Made by a program: the position numbers and the translations under genes. Below the pieces are notes generated by a model. That model saw nothing but the letters and a program-made list of their open reading frames with translations, had not been told where the DNA came from and made no database searches. A stretch of DNA of 57,927 bases, taken from Legionellaceae bacterium. GTDB taxonomy: Bacteria > Pseudomonadota > Gammaproteobacteria > Legionellales > Legionellaceae. The DNA lies in NCBI GenBank assembly GCA_029210265.1, contig JARGNP010000015.1:1-57927 (forward strand), in the 5' to 3' direction. Shown here in pieces: positions 1 through 7,226 of the stretch (positions are counted from its first letter, which is position 1; each line of letters opens with the position of its first letter).

Positions 1-54
1 GGTGGCCTATGAAAAAAGAAATCTAAAAGTGTCCAACTTTAGTTGACCAGAACA
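1..54. mobile_element. IS3-like element end at left window edge
   Basis: The stretch from about 24 to 54 has the form of an insertion-sequence terminus, ending in ...TTGACCAGAACA. An inverted, diverged copy lies at 57874-57904 and a third partial copy at 51950-51973. The outer tip faces into the window, so the element body would lie outside it or across the circular join. It is followed by AAC at 55-57, matching the AAC just before the right copy. The IS3 assignment rests on tip sequence style and the 3-bp duplication only. Confidence 0.5.
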
Positions 55-57
55 AAC

Positions 58-267
58 TCACTTGCCATGATTTAATTGTAGAGCCAATTTCTTAAAGGCA
101 TCATCTAATATTTTTAAATCAAACTCATTTAAACCATGCTTACAAGCTAATTCTCCAATATCAGATTTTTGCTTATTCTGTAAATTAACTAATTTCTTTT
201 TTGCGTCAGCTATAATGTCTTTTAATTCTTTTTCTTTTTGGGATATTGTTTTTTTAGAACGAGCCAT
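58..267 (-). CDS. Small TraC-like conjugation accessory protein
   Basis: This 69-residue, lysine-rich protein has a coiled-coil N-terminal half (about residues 8-35). Its C-terminal half contains IGELACKHGL followed by an acidic/hydrophobic helix, which resembles the short TraC-like proteins of Ti-type (MobQ) transfer regions; it is not the F-plasmid TraC ATPase. It reads away from the candidate oriT at 449-540, so it would sit in the leading region and enter a recipient early. It starts at the ATG at 267, preceded on the minus strand by GGAGATAAATC, a good ribosome site. The IS end at 1-54 begins 3 bases past its stop, so downstream partners may have been lost. The family call is tentative. 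Confidence 0.5.
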   Translation of the reverse strand: MARSKKTISQKEKELKDIIADAKKKLVNLQNKQKSDIGELACKHGLNEFDLKILDDAFKKLALQLNHGK

Positions 268-448
268 GATTTATCTCCATTATTTTATAAATAAAAATCT
301 ATTATACAAAAATAAAATACTTTGCAACACTAAAAAGATAATAAATATATAACGCCACAAACACGCAACTACATGCGCTGATTTTGAAATAAAAAATAAA
401 AAAATGGCAAAGGTTTCGTGAATGAATAAAAATATAAGTGAATAGAGA

Positions 449-540
449 AATACGGGTACTAGCACACCCGTCGCAGCTTGCCCTGCAAAGGTCAAAACCC
501 TTCTAATTCAATGGGTTACAAGCGTTTTTTCATTTTATAA
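449..540 (-). other. Candidate oriT (nic region)
   Basis: Read on the minus strand, 486 to 463 gives GCAGGGCAAGCTGC followed by GACGGGTGTG. A short inverted repeat directly 5' of a GGGTGTG motif resembles the F-family nic context (inverted repeat, then GTGGGGTGTGG). Two further inverted repeats flank it: ACGGGT/ACCCGT at 452-471 and AACCC/GGGTT at 496-517. The geometry also matches F: the motif is on the strand opposite to the TraM-like gene, which reads away from it at 720. The nick position is inferred, not shown. Confidence 0.45.
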
Positions 541-560
541 ATTATCATAGTCAATTTTTA

Positions 561-681
561 CACAGGTGCTGATCCACAATCACTTTCGAAACAATAAGTT
601 ACTAATAAAGCACACCTAATCAACACCTGCTTAAGGACTCGTTAAAGAGATATTTGTTGTTTACACACCTAATCAACACCT
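561..681. promoter_or_regulatory. Repeated motif, possible TraM/RHH binding sites
   Basis: The motif ACACCTAATCAACACCT occurs directly repeated at 612-628 and 665-681, and a degenerate inverted copy (AGGTGCTGATCC) lies at 564-575. They sit between the candidate nic site and the TraM-like gene, where F-type plasmids keep their TraM-binding sites. The second copy also lies in the likely promoter of the gene at 720, so autoregulation is plausible. Binding is inferred. Confidence 0.45.
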
Positions 682-719
682 ATATAATAATTATATTCTT
701 ACTCTAAAAAAAGACGGTC

Positions 720-1085
720 ATGCCAAAAGCATATTGCTACCTGCCCCAAAAAACTCTTGATCAATTGGAAAAAGTTAAGCTTGATGATGGGTATGATTCA
801 TCATCACATGTCATGAAAGATATGATTGAAATTGGATTAAAAGTACATCTTATGAGTCAAGGTAATGTGTTGTCCGATGATGAAAAATATAGAATGGAAA
901 AGGAAGAAGAGCTCCAGAAAAAACATACGACATACTTGCTTAGACTTCTTGGGTTAAGTGCTGATATTTTCAGGTGTGTTTATGACAAAAATAAGCTGCC
1001 TGAATCAAAGGAAAATGTCGAGGAAGATATAGCAAAAATCAAAAAACAAGTAGACTCATTTGTAGATGGTTATATTAATAACTAA
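720..1085 (+). CDS. traM: TraM-like relaxosome protein
   Basis: This 121-residue protein has an N-terminal ribbon-helix-helix-like part (AYCYLP as the strand, then SSSHVMKDMIEIGLKVH as the second helix) and a charged helical C-terminal half. That is the size and plan of F TraM (127 residues), which binds sites beside oriT and touches the TraD coupling protein with its C-terminal tail. Position supports the call: repeated motifs and a nic-like region lie directly upstream, as in F. Unlike F, the gene is far from traA and on the opposite strand to the transfer operon. The alternative is a generic plasmid RHH regulator. Confidence 0.6.
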   Translation: MPKAYCYLPQKTLDQLEKVKLDDGYDSSSHVMKDMIEIGLKVHLMSQGNVLSDDEKYRMEKEEELQKKHTTYLLRLLGLSADIFRCVYDKNKLPESKENVEEDIAKIKKQVDSFVDGYINN

Positions 1086-1198
1086 ATCATTCTAATAGTT
1101 TATTGTTTGGTGATGATGCTGATATTTTGTTGGTTTATATTCCCCAATATATAGAAAATATATTGGAATTTTACTCGATTAATTATGGAGAATTTATT

Positions 1199-1537
1199 AT
1201 GAATAACTTTGTTATTTATCACAACCCAAGATGTTCAAAGTCACGAGAAACTTTAGAAATTTTAAAGAATAAAGGCGCTAATATAAAGGTTATAGAATAC
1301 TTAAAACATCCACTTAATTTTGATCAACTAAGCGAGTTAGGAAAGCATTTCCTACCTGAAGATTTTGTGAGAAAAAACGAAAAAAACTTCAAGGATCTTC
1401 GTTTATCTATTAATGACAGAGAAGCCATTATTAGGGCTATAGAAGAAGATCCAAAACTCATGCAAAGGCCTATCGTTGTGTGTGAAGGAAGAGCTGTTAT
1501 AGGAAGACCTCCAGAGCGGGTCCTAGAGCTATTTTAA
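1199..1537 (+). CDS. arsC: ArsC/Spx-type arsenate reductase family protein
   Basis: The protein has 112 residues when started at the ATG at 1199, which has GGAG at 1187; a longer frame from 1103 has no ribosome site and adds a non-conserved leader. It is a thioredoxin-fold protein of the ArsC family: it opens with FVIYHNPRCSKSRETL, where the Cys is the catalytic residue of glutathione/glutaredoxin-dependent arsenate reductases. The C-terminal part has the family signature QRPIVV...AVIGRPPERV, containing the substrate-binding Arg region. No arsR or arsB lies nearby, so it may be a YfgD-type paralogue rather than part of an arsenic operon. It converges with htpX, 12 bases away. Confidence 0.85.
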   Translation: MNNFVIYHNPRCSKSRETLEILKNKGANIKVIEYLKHPLNFDQLSELGKHFLPEDFVRKNEKNFKDLRLSINDREAIIRAIEEDPKLMQRPIVVCEGRAVIGRPPERVLELF

Positions 1538-1549
1538 TAGCTATCTAGT

Positions 1550-2389
1550 CTAACCATCCATGGAATTTAATCGCTGAACACGTTCATCTGTAAGCGGATG
1601 TGTTCGAAATAATGCTGTTAATTTCTCGCCCCTTAAGGGATTAATAATAAACAAATGAGCGCTTGCAGGATGTGTTTCAGCATCAGAAAAATACCCATCT
1701 TTGGCATACCTCTCTAGCTTCATTAAAGCACTTGCTAGTGATGATGGACTGCCTGTTAATTTGGCGCTACCCGCATCTGCTTCAAACTCTCTTGAACGAG
1801 ATATCGCAAATTGAATGAGGCTTGCTGCCATGGGTGCCAGCATCATAATAAGCATGCTAACAAAGGGGTTAACTCGACGTTCATCGCCATGACCACCCAA
1901 TATATTCGTCCACATAAATAGGTTGACGATACCGCTAATGGCGCCTGCTATTGTAGCACTAACCGTTGATATTAGGGTGTCTCGATGCAGCACATGAGAC
2001 ATCTCGTGAGCGAGTACCCCATATAACTCGTCCTCTGTGAGCAGTGATAGCAGGCCTTGGGTTACAGCAATACTGGCATGCTCAGGGTTTCGTCCTGTAG
2101 CAAATGCATTTGGAGATGATTGCTTTAAGATAAATGGTTTGGGTGTTGGTATACCCGCTCTTCGAGCAAGTTTATATAGCATTTTGCTCACAATATGATT
2201 TTTGGGTAACGGCTCGGCTTTATACATCTTAAGAACGATTTGATCGGAAAACCAATAGGCGCCAAAATTCATGAGTCCTGCAAGCATTAGAGAGATCATC
2301 ACCCCACCACGGCCACCTGTTGCGCCGCCAATGATAAGTAGAAGTGCTGTCATTCCTGCCATTAAGGCAAAAGTTTTAATGTTGTTCAT
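1550..2389 (-). CDS. htpX: Protease HtpX, membrane zinc metalloprotease
   Basis: The protein has 279 residues, close to the usual 280-295 of the M48B family. HtpX degrades damaged or misassembled inner-membrane proteins, with its active site on the cytoplasmic side. There are two N-terminal membrane helices (about 8-45), a zinc-binding [10 protein letters not shown] motif near residue 128 and two more hydrophobic segments after it. The third zinc ligand is in the [14 protein letters not shown] block. It looks full length and functional. A plasmid copy of this chromosomal housekeeping protease is unusual; it could help tolerate envelope stress from the transfer apparatus, which is inference. 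Confidence 0.93.
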   Translation of the reverse strand: MNNIKTFALMAGMTALLLIIGGATGGRGGVMISLMLAGLMNFGAYWFSDQIVLKMYKAEPLPKNHIVSKMLYKLARRAGIPTPKPFILKQSSPNAFATGRNPEHASIAVTQGLLSLLTEDELYGVLAHEMSHVLHRDTLISTVSATIAGAISGIVNLFMWTNILGGHGDERRVNPFVSMLIMMLAPMAASLIQFAISRSREFEADAGSAKLTGSPSSLASALMKLERYAKDGYFSDAETHPASAHLFIINPLRGEKLTALFRTHPLTDERVQRLNSMDG

Positions 2390-2411
2390 CGTTAAACCTC
2401 GTGTAAGTTAA

Positions 2412-3296
2412 TTACCATGATTTTTGGGTGACTGGATCAATGACGATCATTTCAGCATATCCATTTTTTAAATCGGCGATATAGTGAGCCTCTTGCATCA
2501 TGTCATTTATGATTTCATCAAGTTCAGCATCCGTTTCGTATGGTATTTTGAGGGTGTAATCGAAACTATCTTTGCCGTGCTTGATCATATCAAATTCTGA
2601 AAAACATAGTTCTTCAATTCTTCGTCGAGACTCATTTTTCCCTCGCACATATTTTGAGTTATTCTCTACTTGGAGCCAAATATCAATCGTTGCGATTTTT
2701 TTTGTGGGCTGTTTTTCGTTTGGCAGTGGCTCAGCATTGTTTTTCTTATGCTTTTGCAGTATTCGATACACGCTTGCTACCCCAATGTTTAATTGATCAG
2801 CGACAGATTGGCGTGTGAAGCCTTGTTTTATTAGATGGATGACGGATGATGATTTTGCAAGGGCGGTTGGTTGTCGTCCTTTGTACTTCCCTTCCTTTTT
2901 AGCCCGGGCAATGCCTTCTAATTGTCGTTCACGCCGCAAGTTAGTTTCAAACTCTGCAAACACACCAAGCATGTCTAAAAAAGCCTTTCCGCTGGCGTTG
3001 TTTGTATCAATGGGTTGCTCAATAGCTTTTAGGTGAACTTTTTTTCCACGAAGTGTGATGAGAAGGTTTTGTAAGTCAAGAATGCTCCGAGTTAGTCTGT
3101 CAATTCGAGTGACCATCAATATGTCACCTTTTCTCAAATATTTGATGCATTCATCAAGCTGTGTTCTTTTGTTGGTGGATGTCCCACTTTTCTTCTCAGT
3201 GAAGAGCGTGGTGCAACCGGCATCCGTTAATGCCTTGGTTTGTATGCTTGAATCTTGATCAATTGTTGATACGCGTGCATAACCGACAAATTCCAT
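2412..3296 (-). CDS. Serine recombinase (resolvase/invertase family) with C-terminal extension
   Basis: The protein has 294 residues. Residues 1-135 form the resolvase catalytic domain, with nucleophile Ser in YARVSTIDQD, the LMVTRIDRLTRS motif, and the E-helix around FAEFETNLRRERQ. A Hin-type helix-turn-helix follows (about 150-182). Family members of this type normally stop near 185-200; here about 100 further residues follow, rich in acidic and aromatic residues and ending in DPVTQKSW, of unknown role. An inverted repeat just upstream (3313-3354) could be its recombination site. Likely roles are multimer resolution or resolution of a transposon now lost. Confidence 0.9.
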   Translation of the reverse strand: MEFVGYARVSTIDQDSSIQTKALTDAGCTTLFTEKKSGTSTNKRTQLDECIKYLRKGDILMVTRIDRLTRSILDLQNLLITLRGKKVHLKAIEQPIDTNNASGKAFLDMLGVFAEFETNLRRERQLEGIARAKKEGKYKGRQPTALAKSSSVIHLIKQGFTRQSVADQLNIGVASVYRILQKHKKNNAEPLPNEKQPTKKIATIDIWLQVENNSKYVRGKNESRRRIEELCFSEFDMIKHGKDSFDYTLKIPYETDAELDEIINDMMQEAHYIADLKNGYAEMIVIDPVTQKSW

Positions 3297-3312
3297 CTAT
3301 ATTTTCCTTAGC

Positions 3313-3354
3313 ACTATCATATATCTTTACATGTTGTGATATATGACTATCATA
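3313..3354. repeat. Inverted repeat upstream of serine recombinase, possible res site
   Basis: TCATATATC at 3317-3325 and GATATATGA at 3338-3346 are perfect 9-bp arms, and ACTATCAT is directly repeated at both outer edges (3313-3320 and 3346-3353). It lies just upstream of the recombinase start, where resolvase families keep their crossover and regulatory sites. Function is inferred from position. Confidence 0.4.
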
Positions 3355-3460
3355 AATCAAAAATGGACCCATGTGGTAGTAAAATATTTCTTATCTGTGG
3401 GCTATCGCACGGGTATACCCTATTTATAGCTTAGCTCACCGCATGAAATTATTCTTTTAC

Positions 3461-3488
3461 TTGAATAATATTCATTTAGGTGTATAAT
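3461..3488 (+). promoter_or_regulatory. Promoter and operator-like palindrome of the toxin-antitoxin operon
   Basis: TTGAAT at 3461-3466 and a perfect TATAAT at 3483-3488 are separated by 16 bases and lie just ahead of the toxin start at 3496. The -35 box overlaps GAATA-A-TATTC (3463-3473), a palindrome suited to antitoxin binding, as expected for an autoregulated type II toxin-antitoxin operon. Confidence 0.6.
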
Positions 3489-3495
3489 ATTAATT

Positions 3496-3828
3496 ATGAT
3501 GAAAAAAATTACTTTTATTGGCAATGCGCTTGATAGCATCAAAAAATTCTCTCATGAGGCAAAGAGAGAAGCAGGTCATCAATTAGATAGAGTTCAGCGC
3601 GGTAAAGAACCATTGGATTGGAAGCCGATGCAAGGTATTGCAAGTGGTGTGAGAGAAATCAGATTTCGTGATCGAGATGGAATTTATCGAGTAATCTATG
3701 TGGCGAAATTTGAAGAAGCCGTTTACGTATTGCATGCTTTTCAAAAAAAGACACAAAAAACCAGCTTGCCTGATATTGAAATTGCTAAGCAAGCATTTAA
3801 AAAAGTATTGGAGGGCCGGAAGTCATGA
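3496..3828 (+). CDS. higB: HigB/RelE-like toxin
   Basis: The protein has 110 residues and is basic. It has the RelE/ParE-superfamily (phage Gp49-like) pattern: an N-terminal helix pair rich in Lys, then the strand block VREIRFRDRDGIYRVIYVAKF, then VYVLHAFQKKTQKT, where His/Phe and the Lys-rich end match the catalytic surface of ribosome-dependent mRNA interferases. It overlaps the antitoxin by 4 bases. Toxin-first order with an HTH antitoxin behind it is the HigBA arrangement. Two adjacent ATGs (3496, 3499) are possible starts. It would cleave mRNA on ribosomes when the antitoxin is degraded and so stabilise the plasmid. Confidence 0.85.
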   Translation: MMKKITFIGNALDSIKKFSHEAKREAGHQLDRVQRGKEPLDWKPMQGIASGVREIRFRDRDGIYRVIYVAKFEEAVYVLHAFQKKTQKTSLPDIEIAKQAFKKVLEGRKS

Positions 3829-4103
3829 TTGAATCACAGAGTTTTGAAAGTGTATGGGATGCATTAGAAAGCGATCCTGTTAAAGCAGAAAACTTGAAAT
3901 TACGTTCGTCCTTAATTATTGCAATTAATGAGTATATTGAGGAAGCTGGGCTAACCCAAGTTGAAACCGCCAAGATACTTCATGTTACTCAGCCACGGGT
4001 TAGCGCCCTTGCTAAAGGAAAAATTGAAGAATTTCGTGTGGATACATTAATTAATATGGTTCATAGGTTGGGTTTGCACGTTATCATGAAAATCGCCGCA
4101 TAA
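3825..4103 (+). CDS. higA: HigA-like helix-turn-helix antitoxin
   Basis: The 92-residue protein has an XRE-type helix-turn-helix in its second half (LTQVETAKILHVTQPRVSAL, about residues 46-65). The N-terminal region SVWDALESDPVKAENLKLRS is typical of the short HigA2/antitoxin group that pairs with Gp49-like toxins. Its start overlaps the end of the toxin (ATGA-type coupling), so the two are co-translated. It probably binds the palindrome at 3463-3473 and represses the operon. The gene converges with that at 4134; a weak stem (TTAAC/GTTAA) lies between them. Confidence 0.85.
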   Translation: MIESQSFESVWDALESDPVKAENLKLRSSLIIAINEYIEEAGLTQVETAKILHVTQPRVSALAKGKIEEFRVDTLINMVHRLGLHVIMKIAA

Positions 4104-4133
4104 CCTGCATTAACAAATCTGAGTTAATACATC

Positions 4134-4655
4134 TCATGTTCGATTTATTCTTTCTTTTAGCGATTTAATAATTGCACGGGTTGCTGAATATATTTCATCA
4201 GATTTTTTACAATAAAGTCTATCATATTCAAGTGAATCCTGAGCTTTATCATAAGTTGGGAGGTTTCGTTGGCACTCCCAGTAAAAATCATAATAAATAC
4301 TTGCAATCTTCTTTTCAAAGTCATCGATTAACTTTTCAACTTGATCGTCGTATAAAAAACGAACCTGAGAAAGGCTCCGTATGGATTCTTGAAGAGATTT
4401 ATTTAAATCTTCTAAAGAAGAGCCATTATTCGTAACAATCTTGAAGGTATGCTCATCACTTAGGCTATGTTGATGGCTAATATATCTAAGCCATTCCAGA
4501 GACGATAAAGATTCTTTGAGGATAGTAAATTTATTATCCCACCTAACTTGCTTTTTATAAATCGGATATGCAATTAATATTGCTAAAAGAGGACCTACTA
4601 TTGGCGCAACAACACCCAACAAGGCTAATAAATACTGATTTCGAACAATATCCAT
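4134..4655 (-). CDS. Membrane-anchored hypothetical protein
   Basis: I do not recognise this 173-residue protein. One strong membrane helix lies near the N-terminus (LLALLGVVAPIVGPLLAILIAY, about residues 9-30); the rest is charged, predicted cytoplasmic helix with several Tyr/Trp residues and two or three Cys. It is the last gene in line behind the peptide/DUF6875/ABC operon on the same strand, 93 bases after the ABC gene. That position would suit an immunity protein or accessory factor, but there is no sequence evidence for either, and it could be an independent gene. Confidence 0.55.
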   Translation of the reverse strand: MDIVRNQYLLALLGVVAPIVGPLLAILIAYPIYKKQVRWDNKFTILKESLSSLEWLRYISHQHSLSDEHTFKIVTNNGSSLEDLNKSLQESIRSLSQVRFLYDDQVEKLIDDFEKKIASIYYDFYWECQRNLPTYDKAQDSLEYDRLYCKKSDEIYSATRAIIKSLKERINRT

Positions 4656-4748
4656 AGTTCTCTATTCCAAAAGTTATGAGTTTTTATTTAAGAAGCTCCC
4701 CGGAACTTGTGCCCTGACGCAAAAACATAAAAGGCCAGGACCTAACAG

Positions 4749-6086
4749 TTAATCTGATTTTCTGTGCCTAACCTCTATAACCAGTGATTCTTTAGCAAGG
4801 TTATTTATTTTGGCATCCGTTAACTTTATATTCACATCATCTAAATTAGAGTCCCATTCATCCAATAAAAACAAATCGGTATTTTGCAACAGCCCATGAT
4901 CCATCTGTAAAATTTGTTGCTCACCAGATGATATGCTGGCATCTATTTGAAAAAACTCTGCATTCTTTTTAATTAGAATCGACTCAGGATTATGCTTTTT
5001 TATTAACTTGAGCAAGGATGATTTACCCGCACCATTTTTACCTGTAATTAAAAATCTACCATTTGTCCAAGTTTTTTGTGTTATTTTTTCCATGAAATCA
5101 GAAGCCGATAAACTGTCCTTATAAATTAAGTTAGTTATTTTAATTTCATCTATATTTATTTGCCCATTAAAGTCCTGGACTTCTAATTTATTTACAAAAT
5201 CTTTTAAATTCTTTACTTTCTTCATTACAAGCAGAAGACGGCTATTAGATAAACTTAATGAGTGGACATTGCCAAATAATTGCAAAGTGCGTGGTAATAC
5301 AGCAACAAAAGCTCCTATTGCTGTAGTTCCAGCATCAATCATGGTTAGCATGCTAATCACAACTAAAGGAATTGCAATATAGGTAGGTGAACATGCAATG
5401 ACCTGTTCAATCAATCCGTACTTTTCAGTTTGTTTGAAATATTTTCTGGAGGTTTCTTGAAATTTAGTATTTGAAGATAGATTTAGGGCCTTATTTGAAA
5501 ATAAATTGTTATTCCATAGAACTCGAAGCCCAAGAACCATATTTAATTTACTTGTTTGTATGCCATCAGCAAGTTCAGAAATGCGATTTTTCAATAATTT
5601 TATTAAAAAAAATGATACTAAAAGCGAAAGAGTCATCGCCAACGTAACCTTTGATCCAAGAGCAAACCCAAATACGATCAAAGTAAACACTACATTACAA
5701 TATACCGATATGGTCGAAACTATAAACTGACTGGCTTCAGTGAATGATGAAGGCGCCTCTGTTCCTAGCCAACCTAACGTTCGTTGTTGGTTTTTAGAAG
5801 ACGAAAGACATGGATCTCTATTGATTTTTGAAAAGACATCTTGGATGTATCGTTTCCATAAGTCATTTTTAAATTTTATTTGGAACCACTCAATACATGA
5901 GCCTAAAAGGTATGCGAGCAGGGCTGCTGCAAAAAAAAGAACGATGAATCTTTTAAGGTTCATCGTATTGGCGCTAACCAGTGACTCACCTGCCATTGCA
6001 ATGAAATAGGTCGATACTGCCAAGATTATTTGCTGAAAAATAACCGTGCATATACATAATCGGAAGTATTTATTCTTAACAATCAT
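4749..6086 (-). CDS. ABC exporter with compact nucleotide-binding domain
   Basis: The 445-residue half-transporter fuses a membrane domain (about 1-305, five to six hydrophobic helices) to an ATPase domain (about 310-445). Walker A is GKNGAGKSS (349-357), the signature is SSGEQQ (about 387-392), Walker B with catalytic Glu is LFLLDE (406-411), and a His lies near 441. Walker A to signature is only about 30 residues, against roughly 90-100 in ordinary ABC exporters, so most of the helical subdomain and the usual Q-loop spacing are missing. It follows the DUF6875-like gene by 12 bases and a 55-aa peptide gene, so export of that peptide is the natural hypothesis. No peptidase C39 domain is present. 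Confidence 0.85.
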   Translation of the reverse strand: MIVKNKYFRLCICTVIFQQIILAVSTYFIAMAGESLVSANTMNLKRFIVLFFAAALLAYLLGSCIEWFQIKFKNDLWKRYIQDVFSKINRDPCLSSSKNQQRTLGWLGTEAPSSFTEASQFIVSTISVYCNVVFTLIVFGFALGSKVTLAMTLSLLVSFFLIKLLKNRISELADGIQTSKLNMVLGLRVLWNNNLFSNKALNLSSNTKFQETSRKYFKQTEKYGLIEQVIACSPTYIAIPLVVISMLTMIDAGTTAIGAFVAVLPRTLQLFGNVHSLSLSNSRLLLVMKKVKNLKDFVNKLEVQDFNGQINIDEIKITNLIYKDSLSASDFMEKITQKTWTNGRFLITGKNGAGKSSLLKLIKKHNPESILIKKNAEFFQIDASISSGEQQILQMDHGLLQNTDLFLLDEWDSNLDDVNIKLTDAKINNLAKESLVIEVRHRKSD

Positions 6087-6098
6087 AAACGCTCAATC

Positions 6099-6824
6099 CT
6101 AAGCACTAAAAAAAACGATTAATCCGGCAAATGTTAGGCCGCAAACAATATATATTAATCCTAACCTAAACCTATATTTTTTCCTAAGTTTAATGGCCTC
6201 TATAACTTCTGAACGTTGATTTTGACCGTCTTTATTACATCGAAACCGATTAATGAATGAGGTTAAAAATAAGATTCTTTTTCTCACACCATAATGTCTG
6301 GGGCTTAGAAAAAGCAAATCTGGTAAAGTTAAATCTCTTAAGACAAGAATTGGTGTTGGTGTTCTCAGGGGGAAAAAGTCGTCGCAATGAAGACTTTTAG
6401 CCTGATTGTCACGCCAAAGAGCACCAAGCATTAAAGATTTTTTTACGCAAAACTCTTTTGAATCTAAATGAATTTCAAGAAGCTTGGTTATGGGGAAATT
6501 AGGGGGGAATAAAATGATTAAAGCACCAAATGACTGATGGTTGGGTTTTGTTTCTAAGAAATAGTCACAGCAAGAAACAAGAAAGGATTTTGCTTCTTTT
6601 TTGAAATTTTGTGATGACAGATCTTCTTCAAAAGCAGTAAAAAATATACGCTCTTGCTTTAACGCCATTGGAACAAAAGGGCAAACTTTTCCTTTCCTAT
6701 AGGGGTGCTTCGAACAAAGAAAATCTACAATATAAGGCAATACAGCCTCATATGACTCCACAGCAAAGTTCGGAATGGATTCAGCAGAGTATGCATCAAT
6801 GGTCCATACACTGCCTAAACCCAT
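6099..6824 (-). CDS. DUF6875-like protein with C-terminal membrane anchor
   Basis: The protein has 241 residues. The blocks HPYRKGKVCPFVP (40-52), SLMLGALWRDN (130-140) and PTPILVLRDLTLPDLLFL (156-173) match my recollection of the DUF6875 family (HP..R.G.VCPF..., M.G..., P.P.L..R....DL.FL), whose function is unknown and which occurs in natural-product gene clusters. One membrane helix ends the protein (about 219-240), unusual in that it would hold the domain at the inner membrane beside the exporter. The start has a strong GGGGGAAGG ribosome site. It lies between a 55-aa peptide gene (41-base gap) and the ABC exporter (12-base gap). A peptide-modifying or escort role is inference. Confidence 0.7.
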   Translation of the reverse strand: MGLGSVWTIDAYSAESIPNFAVESYEAVLPYIVDFLCSKHPYRKGKVCPFVPMALKQERIFFTAFEEDLSSQNFKKEAKSFLVSCCDYFLETKPNHQSFGALIILFPPNFPITKLLEIHLDSKEFCVKKSLMLGALWRDNQAKSLHCDDFFPLRTPTPILVLRDLTLPDLLFLSPRHYGVRKRILFLTSFINRFRCNKDGQNQRSEVIEAIKLRKKYRFRLGLIYIVCGLTFAGLIVFFSA

Positions 6825-6865
6825 TTTCCTTCCCCCAAATTAAGCGTCAAAAATAATTTGGTCTT

Positions 6866-7033
6866 TTACCAAGTCCACGCACCTGTTTCAGAACGGCAAA
6901 AAGAAGGAATCTTTCCAGAAATCCAGCGAATAATTGCACTTTTTCGTTGCTTGCTAACTTGATCAAGTGAATCCGCAGCAGAAATGTTAGAGTAAAAAAC
7001 TGATGATTGTGGGTTAGAATATAAACTTTCCAT
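6866..7033 (-). CDS. 55-residue peptide, possible precursor of an exported product
   Basis: This reading frame starts at the ATG at 7033, which has GGAG 8 bases upstream; a longer overlapping frame starting at the ATG at 7047 would place that GGAG inside its own coding sequence. The peptide is 55 residues: a polar Ser/Asn/Gln-rich N-terminal part beginning MESLYSNPQSSVFY, a basic middle (KQRKSAIIRW), and a tail ending PSFCRSETGAWTW with a single Cys and three Trp in total. This split resembles a leader plus core. It is the first gene of a tight operon with a DUF6875-like gene and an ABC exporter, behind a TTGACA promoter. No known bacteriocin or RiPP family is recognised. Confidence 0.65.
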   Translation of the reverse strand: MESLYSNPQSSVFYSNISAADSLDQVSKQRKSAIIRWISGKIPSFCRSETGAWTW

Positions 7034-7067
7034 TGTAACGTCTCCATTGTATAAAAAACAAGCGAAT

Positions 7068-7094
7068 ACTATAGCCCATTGTGTAAGATGTCAA
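7068..7094 (-). promoter_or_regulatory. Promoter of the peptide/DUF6875/ABC operon
   Basis: On the minus strand a perfect TTGACA (7094-7089) is followed after 15 bases by TATAGT (7073-7068), about 35 bases ahead of the peptide start. The spacer is shorter than the ideal 17, so activity could be moderate or assisted. No other strong pair is seen in this intergenic space. Confidence 0.5.
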
Positions 7095-7226
7095 TCAAAT
7101 ATTTTTGATGATTTACGGTTGTATATTATAGTTTTTTAGCCCGAGCCTAGGTGGATTTGTGGTGGTGACCACGAAACGTGGACGTTCTGAATTGATGACC
7201 GTTAACTATGTGTTGAGGAGAAAAGC

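Noticed and set aside
280-495. 71-residue hydrophobic frame on the minus strand next to the TraC-like gene
   Set aside because: It overlaps the oriT-like inverted repeats and nic motif, has no ribosome site and no recognisable protein features beyond AT-rich hydrophobicity.
1103-1198. Amino-terminal extension of the ArsC-like protein
   Set aside because: Family members begin at the strand after the ATG at 1199, where GGAG is present; the extension is AT-rich and non-conserved.
6847-7047. 66-residue frame overlapping the peptide gene
   Set aside because: The GGAG site and spacing favour the ATG at 7033 in another frame; the longer frame would contain that site as coding sequence.
4749-7094. 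Lasso peptide, lanthipeptide or microcin C locus
   Set aside because: No asparagine-synthetase-like, LanM/LanB, YcaO, radical-SAM or ThiF-type enzyme is present; only a DUF6875-like protein and an exporter accompany the peptide.
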